Shown here one piece after another: positions 33,418 through 44,501 of a stretch of DNA of 64,000 bases. Both the position numbers and the translations under genes were made by a program. The notes beneath the pieces are model-generated. The model worked only from the letters and a program-made list of their open reading frames with translations. It had not been told where the DNA came from and made no database searches. Within the stretch, counting starts at the first letter, position 1, and each line of letters begins with the position of its first letter. The DNA is from Zasmidium citrigriseum. Its lineage: Eukaryota; Ascomycota; Dothideomycetes; Mycosphaerellales; Mycosphaerellaceae. The stretch is from positions 558,001-622,000 of the forward strand of contig NHNW01000004.1 in assembly GCA_002786025.1 (NCBI GenBank), in the 5' to 3' direction.

Positions 33418-35073
33418 TTAGTAGATGTGGCTGCGACGCTTCTCAGCGGCGTTGACCAGGCCAAGCATCATACGCTTGCGGTCTCCAGTCGGCGCCATGC
33501 CTGGGGTGGCTGGAGTCGGTGGCTGCTTGAAGGCGCCCATGTCCTCGCCCTCGCTGCTAGACGCAGAGCTGAGTCCAAAGTAACCGCCGTCAGAGCCTTG
33601 ACTGCCACGCTTCTCCTTCATCTCGGACCCGATCGGGCTCATCTTCCTGCTGCCGCCACCAGTGGACGCCAGATCCTCGGCTTCTTCCGGAACACCGAAG
33701 TTCATTTCACTCTCGCTGACTGGGCTACCACCCGAAGATCGCGAAACGCCGCGGCGCACGGTACCAGCCCGCATAAGGCTGTCGAGTGCACGGCGACGCT
33801 GGCGAGTAGCGAAGTTCTTGCTACCTTCATGCTTGGCAGTGGGAGCGGCCGTCAGCTCCTCAAGCGGTGGTGGACCACGCGGCTGGCGGATCGGGTGCTC
33901 ACCAGCGCGGGCAGCACCGGGACCAAATGTGCCAGTCATGGGTGTCGGTGGGAAGACGGTGCGCTGCGAGCCGAAAGTGGCGTTGGAAGACGTCTTGGGG
34001 CCATCTGCGACGTTTCCGAATGCGTTGATGGCCAAAGAGGTTGCCTTCTTGTGGCCACGACGGAAAGCGGTAGCGGATGGTGGTGGCAAAGGCTCGACGT
34101 GGTCAAGCGTCGATGGTGGAGAAGGTGCCTTCTTGGGTGGGGTGAAGGAGCGAGTGTTGGTCGGGGTGGATCTCTCAGTAGCTGGAGGCGTCTGTCCAAA
34201 AGCCTGCGCTGGGGGCTCAGACCTCACCGGAGAGAAGGTATTGACTTGAGCTTGCTGGACAGGAGACATTGCTTGCTGAGCCTGCTGGACGTTCTGGTCC
34301 ACGGCGTACGAGTAGCCCTGAATAGCTGGGTTGTAGACCAGGTAGACACCAGGCTGGCCAGGAACTTCAATTGGAGACTGAAGTTGCTGCTGCTGGCCGT
34401 AGAAGTTCTGGGGAGTCTGAGGAGTCATTGGGCTCTGGTGGAAAGAGCCACGCTGGCCAGCGTTCCCGTTCAAGCTCAAGCCTTGAGCCGCCGCTGTAAT
34501 GTTGGCAAGTTGCTGTTGCAGCTGCTGTTGACGCTGAGCAAGGAACAGGTGCTGCATCTGCATCTGCTGGAGCACGCTCGGATCCATCTCTTCCTGCTGT
34601 TCGTACATGGCTGGGGGAGCCAGAACCTGCTCTGGCAAAGAGTAAACCTGGCGGCCCGCGTTCATTGCATACTGGTTCTGCATGTCGAATCCAGTGCCAG
34701 TAGCAGTCTGGGGCACGCCTTGTCCATATCCACCACCGAAGTTATGGTCCGCCCACTTCGAGGCAGACAATCCTCCGATAGAATGCTGAGTCTGATGGTA
34801 AGGAGCGGAAGCCGGAACTCCTTGAGTCTTGGGCTGGGTACGGAGACCTGCAAGCAGGTGCGAGCGGCTGGTGCGCGGGGTCGGGTTGTCGACTTGGTTC
34901 TCGTTGATGGGCGCGACCTTGGGTGGGAGAGCCACGCTCAATCTCTTAGAATTGAGGCGCGAGTGACGAGTACCGTAGCCAGATCCGGGCATGCCGAGCC
35001 CGGCGGAAGGGAAGCCGTTACCGTTGGGGTTGTTGTAAGTCATTTGAGCAAGACCGCCAGCGTCAATGCTCAT
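33418..35073 (-). CDS. Gln-rich protein of unknown function with a conserved basic block
   Basis: A single exon encodes 551 residues. Residues 1-130 contain RHSRLNSKRLSVALPPKVAPINENQ and TSRSHLLAGLRTQPKTQG, basic and phospho-site-like. The middle is Gln-rich (QQMQMQHLFLAQRQQQLQQQLANI), followed by GQPGVYLVYNPAIQGYSYAVD. Near the C-terminus lies PIRQPRGPPPLEELTAAP and then KHEGSKNFATRQRRRALDSL, which looks strongly conserved and is the best marker of the family. I recall similar blocks in uncharacterised fungal proteins but know no function. There is no signal peptide, membrane segment or catalytic motif. The Gln/Pro composition suits an RNA-associated or regulatory protein, which is inference. 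The 649-codon open frame on the opposite strand is a shadow of this gene's codon bias. Confidence 0.78.
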   Translation of the reverse strand: MSIDAGGLAQMTYNNPNGNGFPSAGLGMPGSGYGTRHSRLNSKRLSVALPPKVAPINENQVDNPTPRTSRSHLLAGLRTQPKTQGVPASAPYHQTQHSIGGLSASKWADHNFGGGYGQGVPQTATGTGFDMQNQYAMNAGRQVYSLPEQVLAPPAMYEQQEEMDPSVLQQMQMQHLFLAQRQQQLQQQLANITAAAQGLSLNGNAGQRGSFHQSPMTPQTPQNFYGQQQQLQSPIEVPGQPGVYLVYNPAIQGYSYAVDQNVQQAQQAMSPVQQAQVNTFSPVRSEPPAQAFGQTPPATERSTPTNTRSFTPPKKAPSPPSTLDHVEPLPPPSATAFRRGHKKATSLAINAFGNVADGPKTSSNATFGSQRTVFPPTPMTGTFGPGAARAGEHPIRQPRGPPPLEELTAAPTAKHEGSKNFATRQRRRALDSLMRAGTVRRGVSRSSGGSPVSESEMNFGVPEEAEDLASTGGGSRKMSPIGSEMKEKRGSQGSDGGYFGLSSASSSEGEDMGAFKQPPTPATPGMAPTGDRKRMMLGLVNAAEKRRSHIY

Positions 35074-37670
35074 TCTTTAGATCGTAAGATCCTGGGTGCG
35101 CGTGTACCGCGAGAGTCGTAAGGCCGTGTAATAGGAAAACGCTGCAGTCGAGCGGCAGCGCAAAAAGCAAAAACGCGAGGAGCGGATTAGGCAGCGGTCG
35201 TCGTGGAGAAGTCGACACGCAAATTACGCCGCGGATTCAAAGCAGGCGGCGGGCTGTAAAGGTACAGATTATGCGATTACAAAGAAATAGCGCCGTTGGA
35301 AGGAGAGCCAGCTGCCGCGACAATGGGACGTCCTTTGTTCTTTGAGATTGCCGCCAAATGAAGCAAAGAGGCGAAATGGGCTCGTCCAGCGGAGTCTTGC
35401 AAGCCGTAAATAGGACGGGAGGCTGTTGTTCGAGTCGGCGTGGTGGTCCGGACACACGGGCGACGACTGCTGCTGCGGGAGCACGTGAACAGAGACTGTC
35501 CCACCAGGAAGTATGCGGTTGAGTATGCGTAGGAGCGGCGAGCGGGTGCTCTGTGGTAGTATGTACGGTCGACGGGCGGAAGACGAGGTCGCGCGGGTCG
35601 GAGCAGAGGTCGTCAAGGAGGCGCGTGCGGCGATTAAAAGGGGCTTGATTGCAGGAGGAGTGCGACGAGGGCGGACGCGGAACGAAAGGCGATGAGGGCG
35701 CGCGGCGGAAGATGCAAGACGGCTCTGTAAGAGACTGAGGGCGGCGACAAGAAAGAATGCGGCGGCGGAGAGGACGACGAGGTGGTGCGGATGTCGAGCG
35801 TGGAAAGAACGAGGTGAAGGAAAGGGAGACGGGCGGGTGTTTGATTGGCTTCTCGCCTCTTGCATTAGCTCCACCACGCGCCCAATCACGCCGCCGCAGC
35901 CCGCCAACGCTGCTTTTCACCAAACCATCTGCCAGACACGCTCTTCACGCTGCATGGCGCGTCCGAGATGCACCACAGCTGTGCTTCGCCCTCGCCGCCC
36001 GCTGCAGTCTATGCTATGTATTGCTCGCGATGGTGAATGCTGTACAATCTGTGGTGAAGAGAGATCGAAGCAACTGCCGCCAGAACAACGGCCATTTGCG
36101 CGTGTCTCAGAGCAGCATGGGTTGGCCCCGATCTTCACACGCCTGGGCCTTGTCTCTTCCCTGCGTTGACGTGCTCTGCCTTTTCGAACCGCTACTGTAG
36201 CTCGCTGCGCCAACAACCACCACCCTGCTGCCACCACCACACCAACGCCAGCCCGGCGCTTATGCATATCAACCCGTCTTTCATCCGACAACACCCTCTC
36301 GCGGCTATGCCGCTTGCACTGTTACACCACCTCTGCCATTCGAGACCGGAGTCGACGCTGCGGCTTGATCGCAGTTGCACAGCGGGCTGTCTCGAACGGG
36401 CAGGGTGTTTCAATCGGCACGGCCGTGTCTTGCTCTCACGTCGAGGTATGCCCAAATCAGATTGACGTACAGAACAACATCATCGCCCTGGCTCAACCAA
36501 CACTTCTTGTCAAGATCCATGAGAGATTACGACGAATGGATTGTCCTTTGCATACGCGACCTGCTGCTTACTTGGCAATGCTGTCGATCAGGGTCGCTGC
36601 TCTTCTCGAAAAGTACATGAAGTGTCCTATATTACTCGACATGCTGCAAATCTGGCTGCGATGAACAGCGTCTAGAACAGATCAGTCTGCAATGTGCCAG
36701 AACAGCTCAGTCGACGCTACTCATCAACCAGGGACTTGTGGGTACAAAGATCATGTCAAAATCTCAACACTACGGCCCTGTTCGCCTTATCTTCACGGCG
36801 TACCACATCTTCCATTATTTCAGCAAGCTCAGCCAACACGGAATGATGGATCTGATCGACGACAAGACTGCATGTACCGCATCGACGTGTTAAAGATGTC
36901 GTCGCGCTCGACAGACATTACGGGATCGGAGAACCAACATCCTCAACCAGGTTCAACCCCATACGCACACGTGCTCCCCGACCAAACATGAACAGCTACC
37001 CCGGTCCCAAGCAGTTTCAGCCCAGATGATCCCTCAACCAACTGCAACACGCATTTCAAGGCCAACATTCTACGTAACTTAGCTCCTGTCTCGTCCTCGC
37101 TGTCCGTTGCTCAGAAAGGCATCAAGTAACGAACACCTATATCGCCTCAAGACCGATCAGTCAATCCGTCAGCACCGTGGCAAGAACACTCATCAGTCAC
37201 GAGGACCAAATCGGTACATCTAAAGGGATGCGATCACTACCGAGCCGTGTGTGAAGAAAACTTGACAGTTGCCTCTCTTGCGGTGTGCTGGTCAAACGAC
37301 GCCGTTCCGTGACGAGCCAGACAAGCTGTCAGCCACCCGATTCGCCGAACCAGAGAAAGAACTTCACCCGGTGCCGAAGGGGTGGTCAGAGAGATACATG
37401 AACTTTAGCTACCTAATTGAGGAAGTTGGATGCCCATTCGTGACCCCTGAGGCTAACTACTACTACTGTTGTTGGGAGAAGGCTATCACTCGATCAACTG
37501 TTTTGTACGAAGAGTTCCTGAGAGGGTTGGACTTGTAATAAAAACGAACCTTGCACACATGCTCGCTATGCACAAAAGCGACACCTCATCACTCTCATCA
37601 GATACCCAAAGAAAGCCACTACGCTCAATGCCCTCGCCACGCCATGCAAAACGCTCGTCACTCATTCTCA
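35074..37670. other. 2.6-kb intergenic region upstream of the Gln-rich gene
   Basis: The right end holds the BZZ1 3' UTR. The left end is the promoter and leader of the Gln-rich gene and is GC-rich to about 35,900. Frames at 35237-35923 (-) and 37269-37538 (+) are not supported by motifs. I see no RNA gene or repeat. Confidence 0.45.
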
Positions 37671-39959
37671 CTAAACGTCCTTCACCCAACTGGCAGGCAC
37701 GACTCCCTTCCCTGCCCGACTCTCAACTTCGCACCATCCATCGCCGTGATCTGCCGTCACCAGCACCATCCTTTCGCCTTCTTCCATATCTACCTCTCCA
37801 GGACCTGACGCCTGATACGTGTACATCGCCTCAACGTGCTTGACCTTCTTGGCTCCCCTTCGGGGGGCCACCGCAGGGCCTTGCTTCTTTGCCTTCGCAC
37901 CCACGCTGGGTGTATCTGATCCTGCTAGACTTGTTGTCGATGCTGAAGCTGCCATGCTCACAGGTCGGTCGTCGACTGGAGATTTGGATGGCGGTGCTGG
38001 AGCTTGAAGTTCGGTGTATGATGTTGGTACAAGACCGGCTGCTGCTCCGAACGAAGAAGGCTTGACCTTGATCCAGCCTCCATCATCAGGTTCCACAACC
38101 GTGAACTCCTGCCCCTCCGAGACGCTGATTTCGCCATCGCCGTTGGCCTGATATGCGTAGAGCATCTTGCCCCTTTGCTCTTCTGGCGCTGGACCTGAAT
38201 CGCCATTCGGCTTGATGTATGCCGCGGGCGGAGGTGCCATCACACGATGTCTGGTTGGCGCTGATGTTATCTTCGACGTCGGTGAGGTTGGGGTAGTGCT
38301 ATTGGTGTCGTCGGTGGATTTGACGGTCATGCCTGATACGCTACGGTTGGCACTGGCGGCGTATCCAGAGCTGAGCGTGTTCATTGATCCTATGGTGTCG
38401 CTTCGCTGCAAGTTGGGCGGTGCATCAGCGTTCCCATTGCTGGTCGGCGGCGGGCTTGCAGCTTGGGCCTGAGCTGCCGCTTGTCGTTCTGCTTTGATCG
38501 CCTTCTTCTGCTCCTTGTTTAACTCTCCAGGGCAGTCTGCGGGAACTTTGAGCTCACACTTGGTGTGGCAAGTGAATCCGCACTCCTCGCAGCTGAGTCC
38601 TTTGGCATTCAGGCCCCATAGCCGATCACCACATAGGTCGCAGCTCGTAGGGATCTTGTATGTCTGGTTCTTGAATTTGTGATTCCGTGCACTGGCGGAG
38701 ATATCGCCGACTGCAGAGGTGATGGTGCTGACCTCAACTTCAGCGGTGACTCGCTTCCGTTCAGACTCGTGTAGCAGTTCTTGGTTGTGAAACTGCGCAC
38801 GAACGACTTCGACCTCGTCTCGTTTATCCTTTCCTTCTATGACCAATTGCCGGACTCGTTTAATGCCTTCAACCTCCCTCCGCCGAGCATCGCACTCCCT
38901 TCGCAAATCCACGAGTGATGATTTTGACTTTGTTAGTATGTTCATAAGGAACGTTCTGCTCTGCGAATCCGAAGCCATCACATCATCGTCGAGCCATACC
39001 GGCGAAGGTTCAAAAACAAAGTCCGCAGGATCCTGCCATTGGACGGCATTGTGGCGGACGAACATCATGCTGTCAAGGACGGGATTGTTTCGTGGAATCT
39101 CAGAAGATAGATGTTCCAATAGTTGGGTCGAGTGGGTCATGGTTTGCGTTTCCAAAGATGCTGCTGTGCTCCAAAGCCGGTTCAGAGCAGAAGTTCGAGT
39201 CTCGGAGAGGGCTTGTAGTGACTATAATGGATATGTGTCAGCGCCTCACGTTCCAGCTTTCTTGAAGGTATATCTTACATCGAGCAGTTCAGGAACATAT
39301 TCATGGTAGTATCTTTCCTTCTGCTTGTTGGTCACATTGATTGTAATCAGGTATGTATTCTTCGAGTTGCGCATATCGCTCTGCTGCTGTTGAAAGGCGG
39401 TCTGCGCCTTCTGTTTCCCATGGTCAAAGCTACTGTCAATCTTCTTCCTCTTGTTCTCGACATCCTGGCAGACGCTGTAGTATTTATCCTTGGTCTTCTT
39501 CAAGTCCGCATAGTTGCCATCTCTTTCTTTCTCCAACTTGGTCGCATACTCGGCGTGCTGTTTCCGCAGGTCTTCGTACTTGCTGGCGAGATGTTTGAGC
39601 GGCTCGGCTAAGGAGGAAACCAATTGATTCGAGAAACGATCGTGTTCGGCGGCCCTGCTCTCCAGCGTGGTGAGTTGGACACCCCAGGTGGTCATAGAAG
39701 CGCTCTCCAGAGAGCCGGGTGTGACGGTAGGAGTGTCTCCCACGCTGAGACTGCTGGTCTTCTTCGCCTTCTTCTCATAGTATTTCTTTGCCAGAGCACT
39801 GAGCTTCTGGCTGTATTCCTTCTCGATTGCGCTGCGCTCGCGGTAGAACTGCTGGATGTCGTCCAGCCAGGCAATGCCGTTCGAGACCCAGGCATGGACG
39901 GGTTTGAAGCCATCCTTCAGCTCGGCGCCGAATTGGGGCGCAATGTCGACTTCGGCCAT
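37671..39959 (-). CDS. BZZ1: F-BAR, C1 and double SH3 protein BZZ1
   Basis: Two exons (39279-39959, 37671-39221; 57-nt GTAAGA...TATAG intron) encode 743 residues. Residues 1-260 are an F-BAR domain: FGAELKDGFKPVHAWVSNGIAWLDDIQQFYRERSAIEKEYSQKL, then long coiled-coil segments. A C1 zinc finger spans about 408-457 (HKFKNQTYKIPTSCDLC...CHTKCELKVPADC). Two SH3 domains follow, about 579-635 (MLYAYQANGDGEISVSEGQEF) and 689-743 (EAMYTYQASGPGEVDMEEGE), the second forming the C-terminus. The order F-BAR, C1, SH3, SH3 is diagnostic of fungal Bzz1/syndapin-like proteins, which bind curved membrane and recruit WASP (Las17) to nucleate branched actin at endocytic sites. The gene is divergent from DBP5, with a shared 920-bp promoter region. 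Confidence 0.94.
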
Positions 39960-40879
39960 GGTCGCAAGGTGTGTCCGCCCTCAGACATGTCACCGGCTCG
40001 TATGGTTCCAAGTTCGACTCTCACATGAGGACGATCGCTAGTGCCTCCGCCACGCGGCCGGCCAAGCCACGGCTCAGATCTCGCGGGGGATTCCTTCCAC
40101 CAATGCCTGCTGCTCCGGTCGATAGTGAAGACCGATCTCTGTCTCTTTGCAACATTCAACACTCGTAGAACGATCACATGGTAAAAATGTGAGGTGTGAA
40201 ATGGGTTGAGGAAGCAGACGTTCGACATTCACCACGAAATTGTCGATTTACATCAGACGACTTGGAAACAAAGAAAGATTACTGGCAGTAGTCGGCTTGG
40301 AGTTGTATACTGCGCATATCCGTAGAATGACCTCACTGTATTCTAAACAGACCACATGTCCTCTGACCATTTTGAGGCTCTGATGAAGTGACGAACACAT
40401 GTTGGTGCAATCACTTGCTAGGCATTGCGGTCATGATAATCATATGCACTTTCGCGCTCCTTCAAAAAGTCTCGTCTTTGAGATCTTTTGGGCTTGCTTC
40501 CAACCTTCCCTTCTTCAATCATCTCAGAGATTCGAGAGGTCTCCCCATTGGCATCGGCTGGGCGCAATCGTCCTTGGTCGCTGGCGGCTGGTCGTAATCG
40601 CCACCACGATCTTCGCCCGGTATGTTTTTGAGTAGCACTCCAAAGCGACAAGCGGACGGCAAGTCATTCAGATGTCGATTCATGAAGTCCAGCAGTGATG
40701 TTGACGAGATCAGGTTGTGAAGAGCGCATGGTCTCGCTTGAGGCGGGAAGCGCACAGATCATGCGGCTGCGCCCGCCCGCCGCCAGGCACCGGAAACGAG
40801 AGCGCTTTCTTTGGGCTTCGGATTTGAAGCTTGAAGCCGCCTTCAACAACCAACATCACCAACTACATCCATCGCTACA
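39960..40879. other. Divergent promoter region between BZZ1 and DBP5
   Basis: The 920 bp between the two start codons must hold both promoters. No further gene is seen, and short frames such as 40388-40635 lack support. Confidence 0.55.
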
Positions 40880-42399
40880 ATGGCAGACAACAAGCCAACC
40901 ACCGCCGATCCTAAGCCCTCCGGCAGAAGCTGGGCCGACGACGACGACGATGCGCCCGTGGATGCAACCAAATCCGCCGAGAAACCCGCTGAGAAGAGCG
41001 AGGGCTCGCTGGCTAACGCCCAGGTCGATGGCGCCACGTCCTGGATGAACGGCTCTCACCTTGACGAACCCGAGTTCGATGTCAATGTCAAACTCGCCGA
41101 TCTTCAAGAGGACCCAAACAATCCTCTCTACTCAGTCAAGGCCTTTGAGGACCTCAACCTGTGCGTCACGTGCCTCCATTCAAAGTATCACTACTGACTT
41201 CACTCAGCAAGGAAGAGCTGCTCCAAGCCATCTCTACTATGGGCTTCCGCAAGCCGTCGAAGATCCAAGAGCGCGCACTCCCTCTTCTGCTCAAGAACCC
41301 ACCACAGAACTTTGTCGGCCAGTCACAATCTGGAACCGGCAAGACTGCCGCATTTCTGCTCAACATCCTTCAGCGTGTTGACCTCGACTCCCTCAACCCA
41401 CAAGCCATTGTACTTGCGCCAACGCGTGAGCTCGCAAAGCAGATCGCCAACTCTTGCTCCGTCATGGGTACCATGCTGGCAGACAAGGGTCTCAAGATCT
41501 TCCAGGCCGTGCCCGATCCAGCGCACAGAGGCATCAAGGTCGAAGCTCAAGTCGTTGTCGGCACTCCAGGCACCGTCATGGACCTGCTCCGACGCAAGCA
41601 GCTCAATTCCCGCGACGTCAAGATTCTCACCATCGACGAGGCCGACAACATGCTGGATCTGCAGGGCATGGGAGATCAGTGCCGACGTGTGAAGCAAGGA
41701 CTTGGGCCACAAACGCAGATCGTCCTCTTCTCTGCAACTTTCCCGCCTCAAGTTCTCGACTTCGTGGCAGTATTCGCCCCCCGAGCCAACACTATCACAC
41801 TTCAAGTTGAGGAGCTCACCGTCAAAGGCATCAAGCAGCTCTACCTCGACTGCAAGGACGACGAGGAGAAGTACACGTCGCTGGTGAAGTTCTATGGTCT
41901 CATGACCATCGCATCTTCCATCATCTTCGTCAAGGAGCGTGTGACGGCCGCGGAGATTGAGCGCCGTATGGTCGCGGAGGGTCACACCGTCGCCCAGCTT
42001 ACCGGTGCTCTTGATGGTGGCGACAGAGATGCGGTTTTCGAGAAGTTCCGCAGCGGCAGCGCCAAGGTCCTCATCTCCACCAACGTCCTCTCGCGAGGCA
42101 TCGACGTCAGAACGGTCACCATGGTGGTCAACTACGACATCCCGGAGACTGTCGACGGTCAGCCCGACTACGAAACCTACCTCCACCGTATTGGCCGTAC
42201 CGGACGTTTCGGCCGCACCGGTGTCGCCCTCAGCTTCGTCCACGACCGCAAGAGCTGGCAGGCATTGATGAACATCTGCAAGCACTTCCAAGTCGAGCCG
42301 ACTCGTCTCGACACTCAGGATTGGGACAATGTGGAGAAGATGCTCAAGACGGTCATGCAGAACGCGCGCAACGCCGTGCCGGAGATTGAGATGGACTAG
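40880..42399 (+). CDS. DBP5: DEAD-box RNA helicase DBP5, mRNA export
   Basis: Two exons (40880-41160, 41208-42399) encode 490 residues. The 47-nt intron has a GTGCGT donor and a CTGAC branch before CACTCAG, and it restores [19 protein letters not shown]. All helicase motifs are present: Q motif ([14 protein letters not shown]), Walker A SQSGTGKT (about 133-140), PTRELA, TPGT, DEAD (237-240), SAT in FSATF, and [11 protein letters not shown]. The acidic N-terminal tail ([12 protein letters not shown]) and the [11 protein letters not shown] block before the Q motif are specific to Dbp5/DDX19. Dbp5 works at the cytoplasmic face of the nuclear pore with Gle1 and inositol hexakisphosphate to strip export factors from mRNA. 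Nothing is missing. The long antisense frame 41323-42513 is a shadow. Confidence 0.97.
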
Positions 42400-42656
42400 A
42401 TGTTGGCATAGGAAAAGCGTATGAAAAGTCCTCGCATTGTGAGGAAGTCTGGAAGGAGTATGATACCCAGCACTAGAGACTCCTTGGTGCACACTAGTAT
42501 GACAGCAAAACACCCGTTATTGAAGAACTTCGATCGTCTACTTCTAATCTTCTTTCACATGCAACCCTACCTTCGTACAGAGGTGGAATGGCTTTACTTC
42601 TGTCGTAACGAGACTGTATTCTCTCTCGTGAAGTCGTCTATACATGCTGTTCGTAT

Positions 42657-44501
42657 CTATAGCTTGCTTTGTTGCTTTCCACTGTCTCCAACCTCCTTCG
42701 CGGCTTGGTCTCGTAGTTGCTTCCTCAGGAGCTTGCCGGATGGGTTCTTGGGCTAGAAATCACAATCATCAGCTCGAAGTTTCTCGAAGGGAATGTGGTA
42801 TACTTACGATCTCAGCCACGGGTACAACGCCTCCGTCCAGTCTCTTGTGTCTTGAGACACGCTCTGCCATCCAGCTCGCTATGGATTTGGGGGTTGCGGT
42901 AGAGTTTTCTTTGAGAACGATGTATGCTCGGGGGAGTTCGTCGCCGTTGCTGGGAGAGATGTTAGCTTGGTGGAGGGATTGGAGTGTTGGAACATACATT
43001 GTTACTCCAACCACGGCGGCATCGTCGACTTCGGGATGGTCGAGAAGGAGAGCCTCTAACTCCGCCTAAACAAACAACACAGGTCAGCAATCATTTCACA
43101 GCACAACAAGATGGAGCAGCATACCGGAGCAACCTGCAACCCCTTCACCTTAATCAACTCCTTCTTCCGATCCACAATATGCACAAACCCCTTCCCATCC
43201 CGGAAACCCACATCCCCCGTCTTCAACCACCCATCCTTGGTCAAAGTCTTCGCCGTCTCAGCCGGCTTCTTCCAATACCCCTTCATGACATTCGGCCCTC
43301 GAACCCAGAACTCCCCTCTCTGATCAACACCAACCTCCTTGTCTTCCTCATCGACGACCATGCCTTCGAGGTTTGGCATCAACTCGCCTACGGCACTGGG
43401 GTCGGGATGTTCAGTCTGAGGATCCCACGTTACGGCGGAGCAGGTCAGTTCTGTCATTCCCCAACCTTGGAAGATTCTTGTCGCAGAAAACTTGCTCTCA
43501 AAATCAATAATGCTCTCTTTCCCCAGTGGTGCCGCTCCACAGCCTACGCCTTCTAGACTGCTGAGGTCGTAATTCTTAACCTCCTTTCTCTTCGTTAGCG
43601 CAACAACAATCGGCGGGACTAGCGTCAAATTCGTAATCCGATACTTCTGCACCCACTCCAGCATTTTGATGAAATCGAATTTCCGCATCACGTACAGCGT
43701 CACGCCCATTTTGGGGTAATTCACACCATAAAAGGTCTGGCCGTAGGCGTGGTACATGGGCAGGAAAGCTGTACCCCGGGCTCGCTGGCGCCATTCGTTG
43801 AAGTCGGGCGCGAGGGATTGGATGAAGGCCGATTGGTGGCTGTTGGCGATGTAGTTGTAGTGAGAGATCTCGACGCCTTTGGGGAGGCCGGTTGTGCCGG
43901 AGGAGTAGTTGAGGACAACGACGCGGTCTTTTTGTTGCTCCCGCGTGGTGAAGTCTTCCCATTTGAGGGTTGTTGCTTCGGAAGGTGAGGCAAGAAGCGT
44001 GGACCAGGATTGGATTCCTTGTTGGGGTCCGGCTTTGCCCTCGAAGGTGGCGATTCCGCTGTCGAAGACGAAGATGTTGCTGGAGGGGAAGTTGAGTTCT
44101 TTGGCCGCTGCGAGGCCGGTGTCGAGGACTGGTTCGCCGACGAGGAGGAATTTGGCTCCGGAGTCTTTGACTTGGTATGCGAGTTCTCGGGCTACGTAGG
44201 TTGGGTTGGCGCCTGTGAAGATTCCTCCGGCCATGACGGTTCCCATTTGGACAACGGAGAAGAAGAGAGCATTGCCTGAGAAGAGGAGGAGGCGGTCGCC
44301 TGGTTGGAAGCCGGCTTTCTTGAGACCGGCGGCGAATCTTTTGCTCCAGTCGCGGTAGGTCTTTAAGGTGAGGTAGTACTCTGGCTTCTCGCCCTCGATG
44401 ATGATGGGCGTATCTGCGAGTGGTGCCGATGGTGATTGGAAGAGATAGGTTGGGAGGGAGCAGACCGGAATGTCAATGGACCATCTTGATTTCCACGGCA
44501 T
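42657..44501 (-). CDS. Peroxisomal 4-coumarate-CoA ligase-like acyl-CoA synthetase
   Basis: Four exons (43125-44501, 42998-43065, 42808-42949, 42657-42752) with introns of 59, 48 and 55 nt encode 560 residues. The ANL-superfamily AMP-binding motif YSSGTTGLPKG lies at 199-209. GWGMTELT, DGWLKTGDVGF and IVDRKKELIKVKGLQVAPAELEALL follow, and the catalytic-lysine motif PKNPSGKLLRK lies in the last exon. The frame is restored only when all three introns are removed. The protein ends in SKL, a perfect type 1 peroxisomal targeting signal, so it is probably imported into peroxisomes. The family activates carboxylic acids to acyl-CoA via acyl-adenylate; fungal members act on phenylpropanoid, fatty or jasmonate-like acids. 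The substrate is unknown, and no pathway gene lies beside it. Confidence 0.93.

Noticed and set aside
33172..35121. 649-codon plus-strand open frame
   Set aside because: It is antisense to the Gln-rich gene, has Leu/Arg/Ser-heavy composition typical of a codon-bias shadow, and no motifs.
35237..35923. 228-codon minus-strand frame upstream of the Gln-rich gene
   Set aside because: Arg/Pro/Ser/His composition matches translated GC-rich leader DNA and not a protein family.
37269..37538. 89-codon plus-strand frame with some protein-like segments
   Set aside because: It is too short, has no recognised family and no splice partners, so it cannot be supported.
41323..42513. 396-codon minus-strand open frame
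   Set aside because: It is antisense to DBP5 and shows no family motifs.
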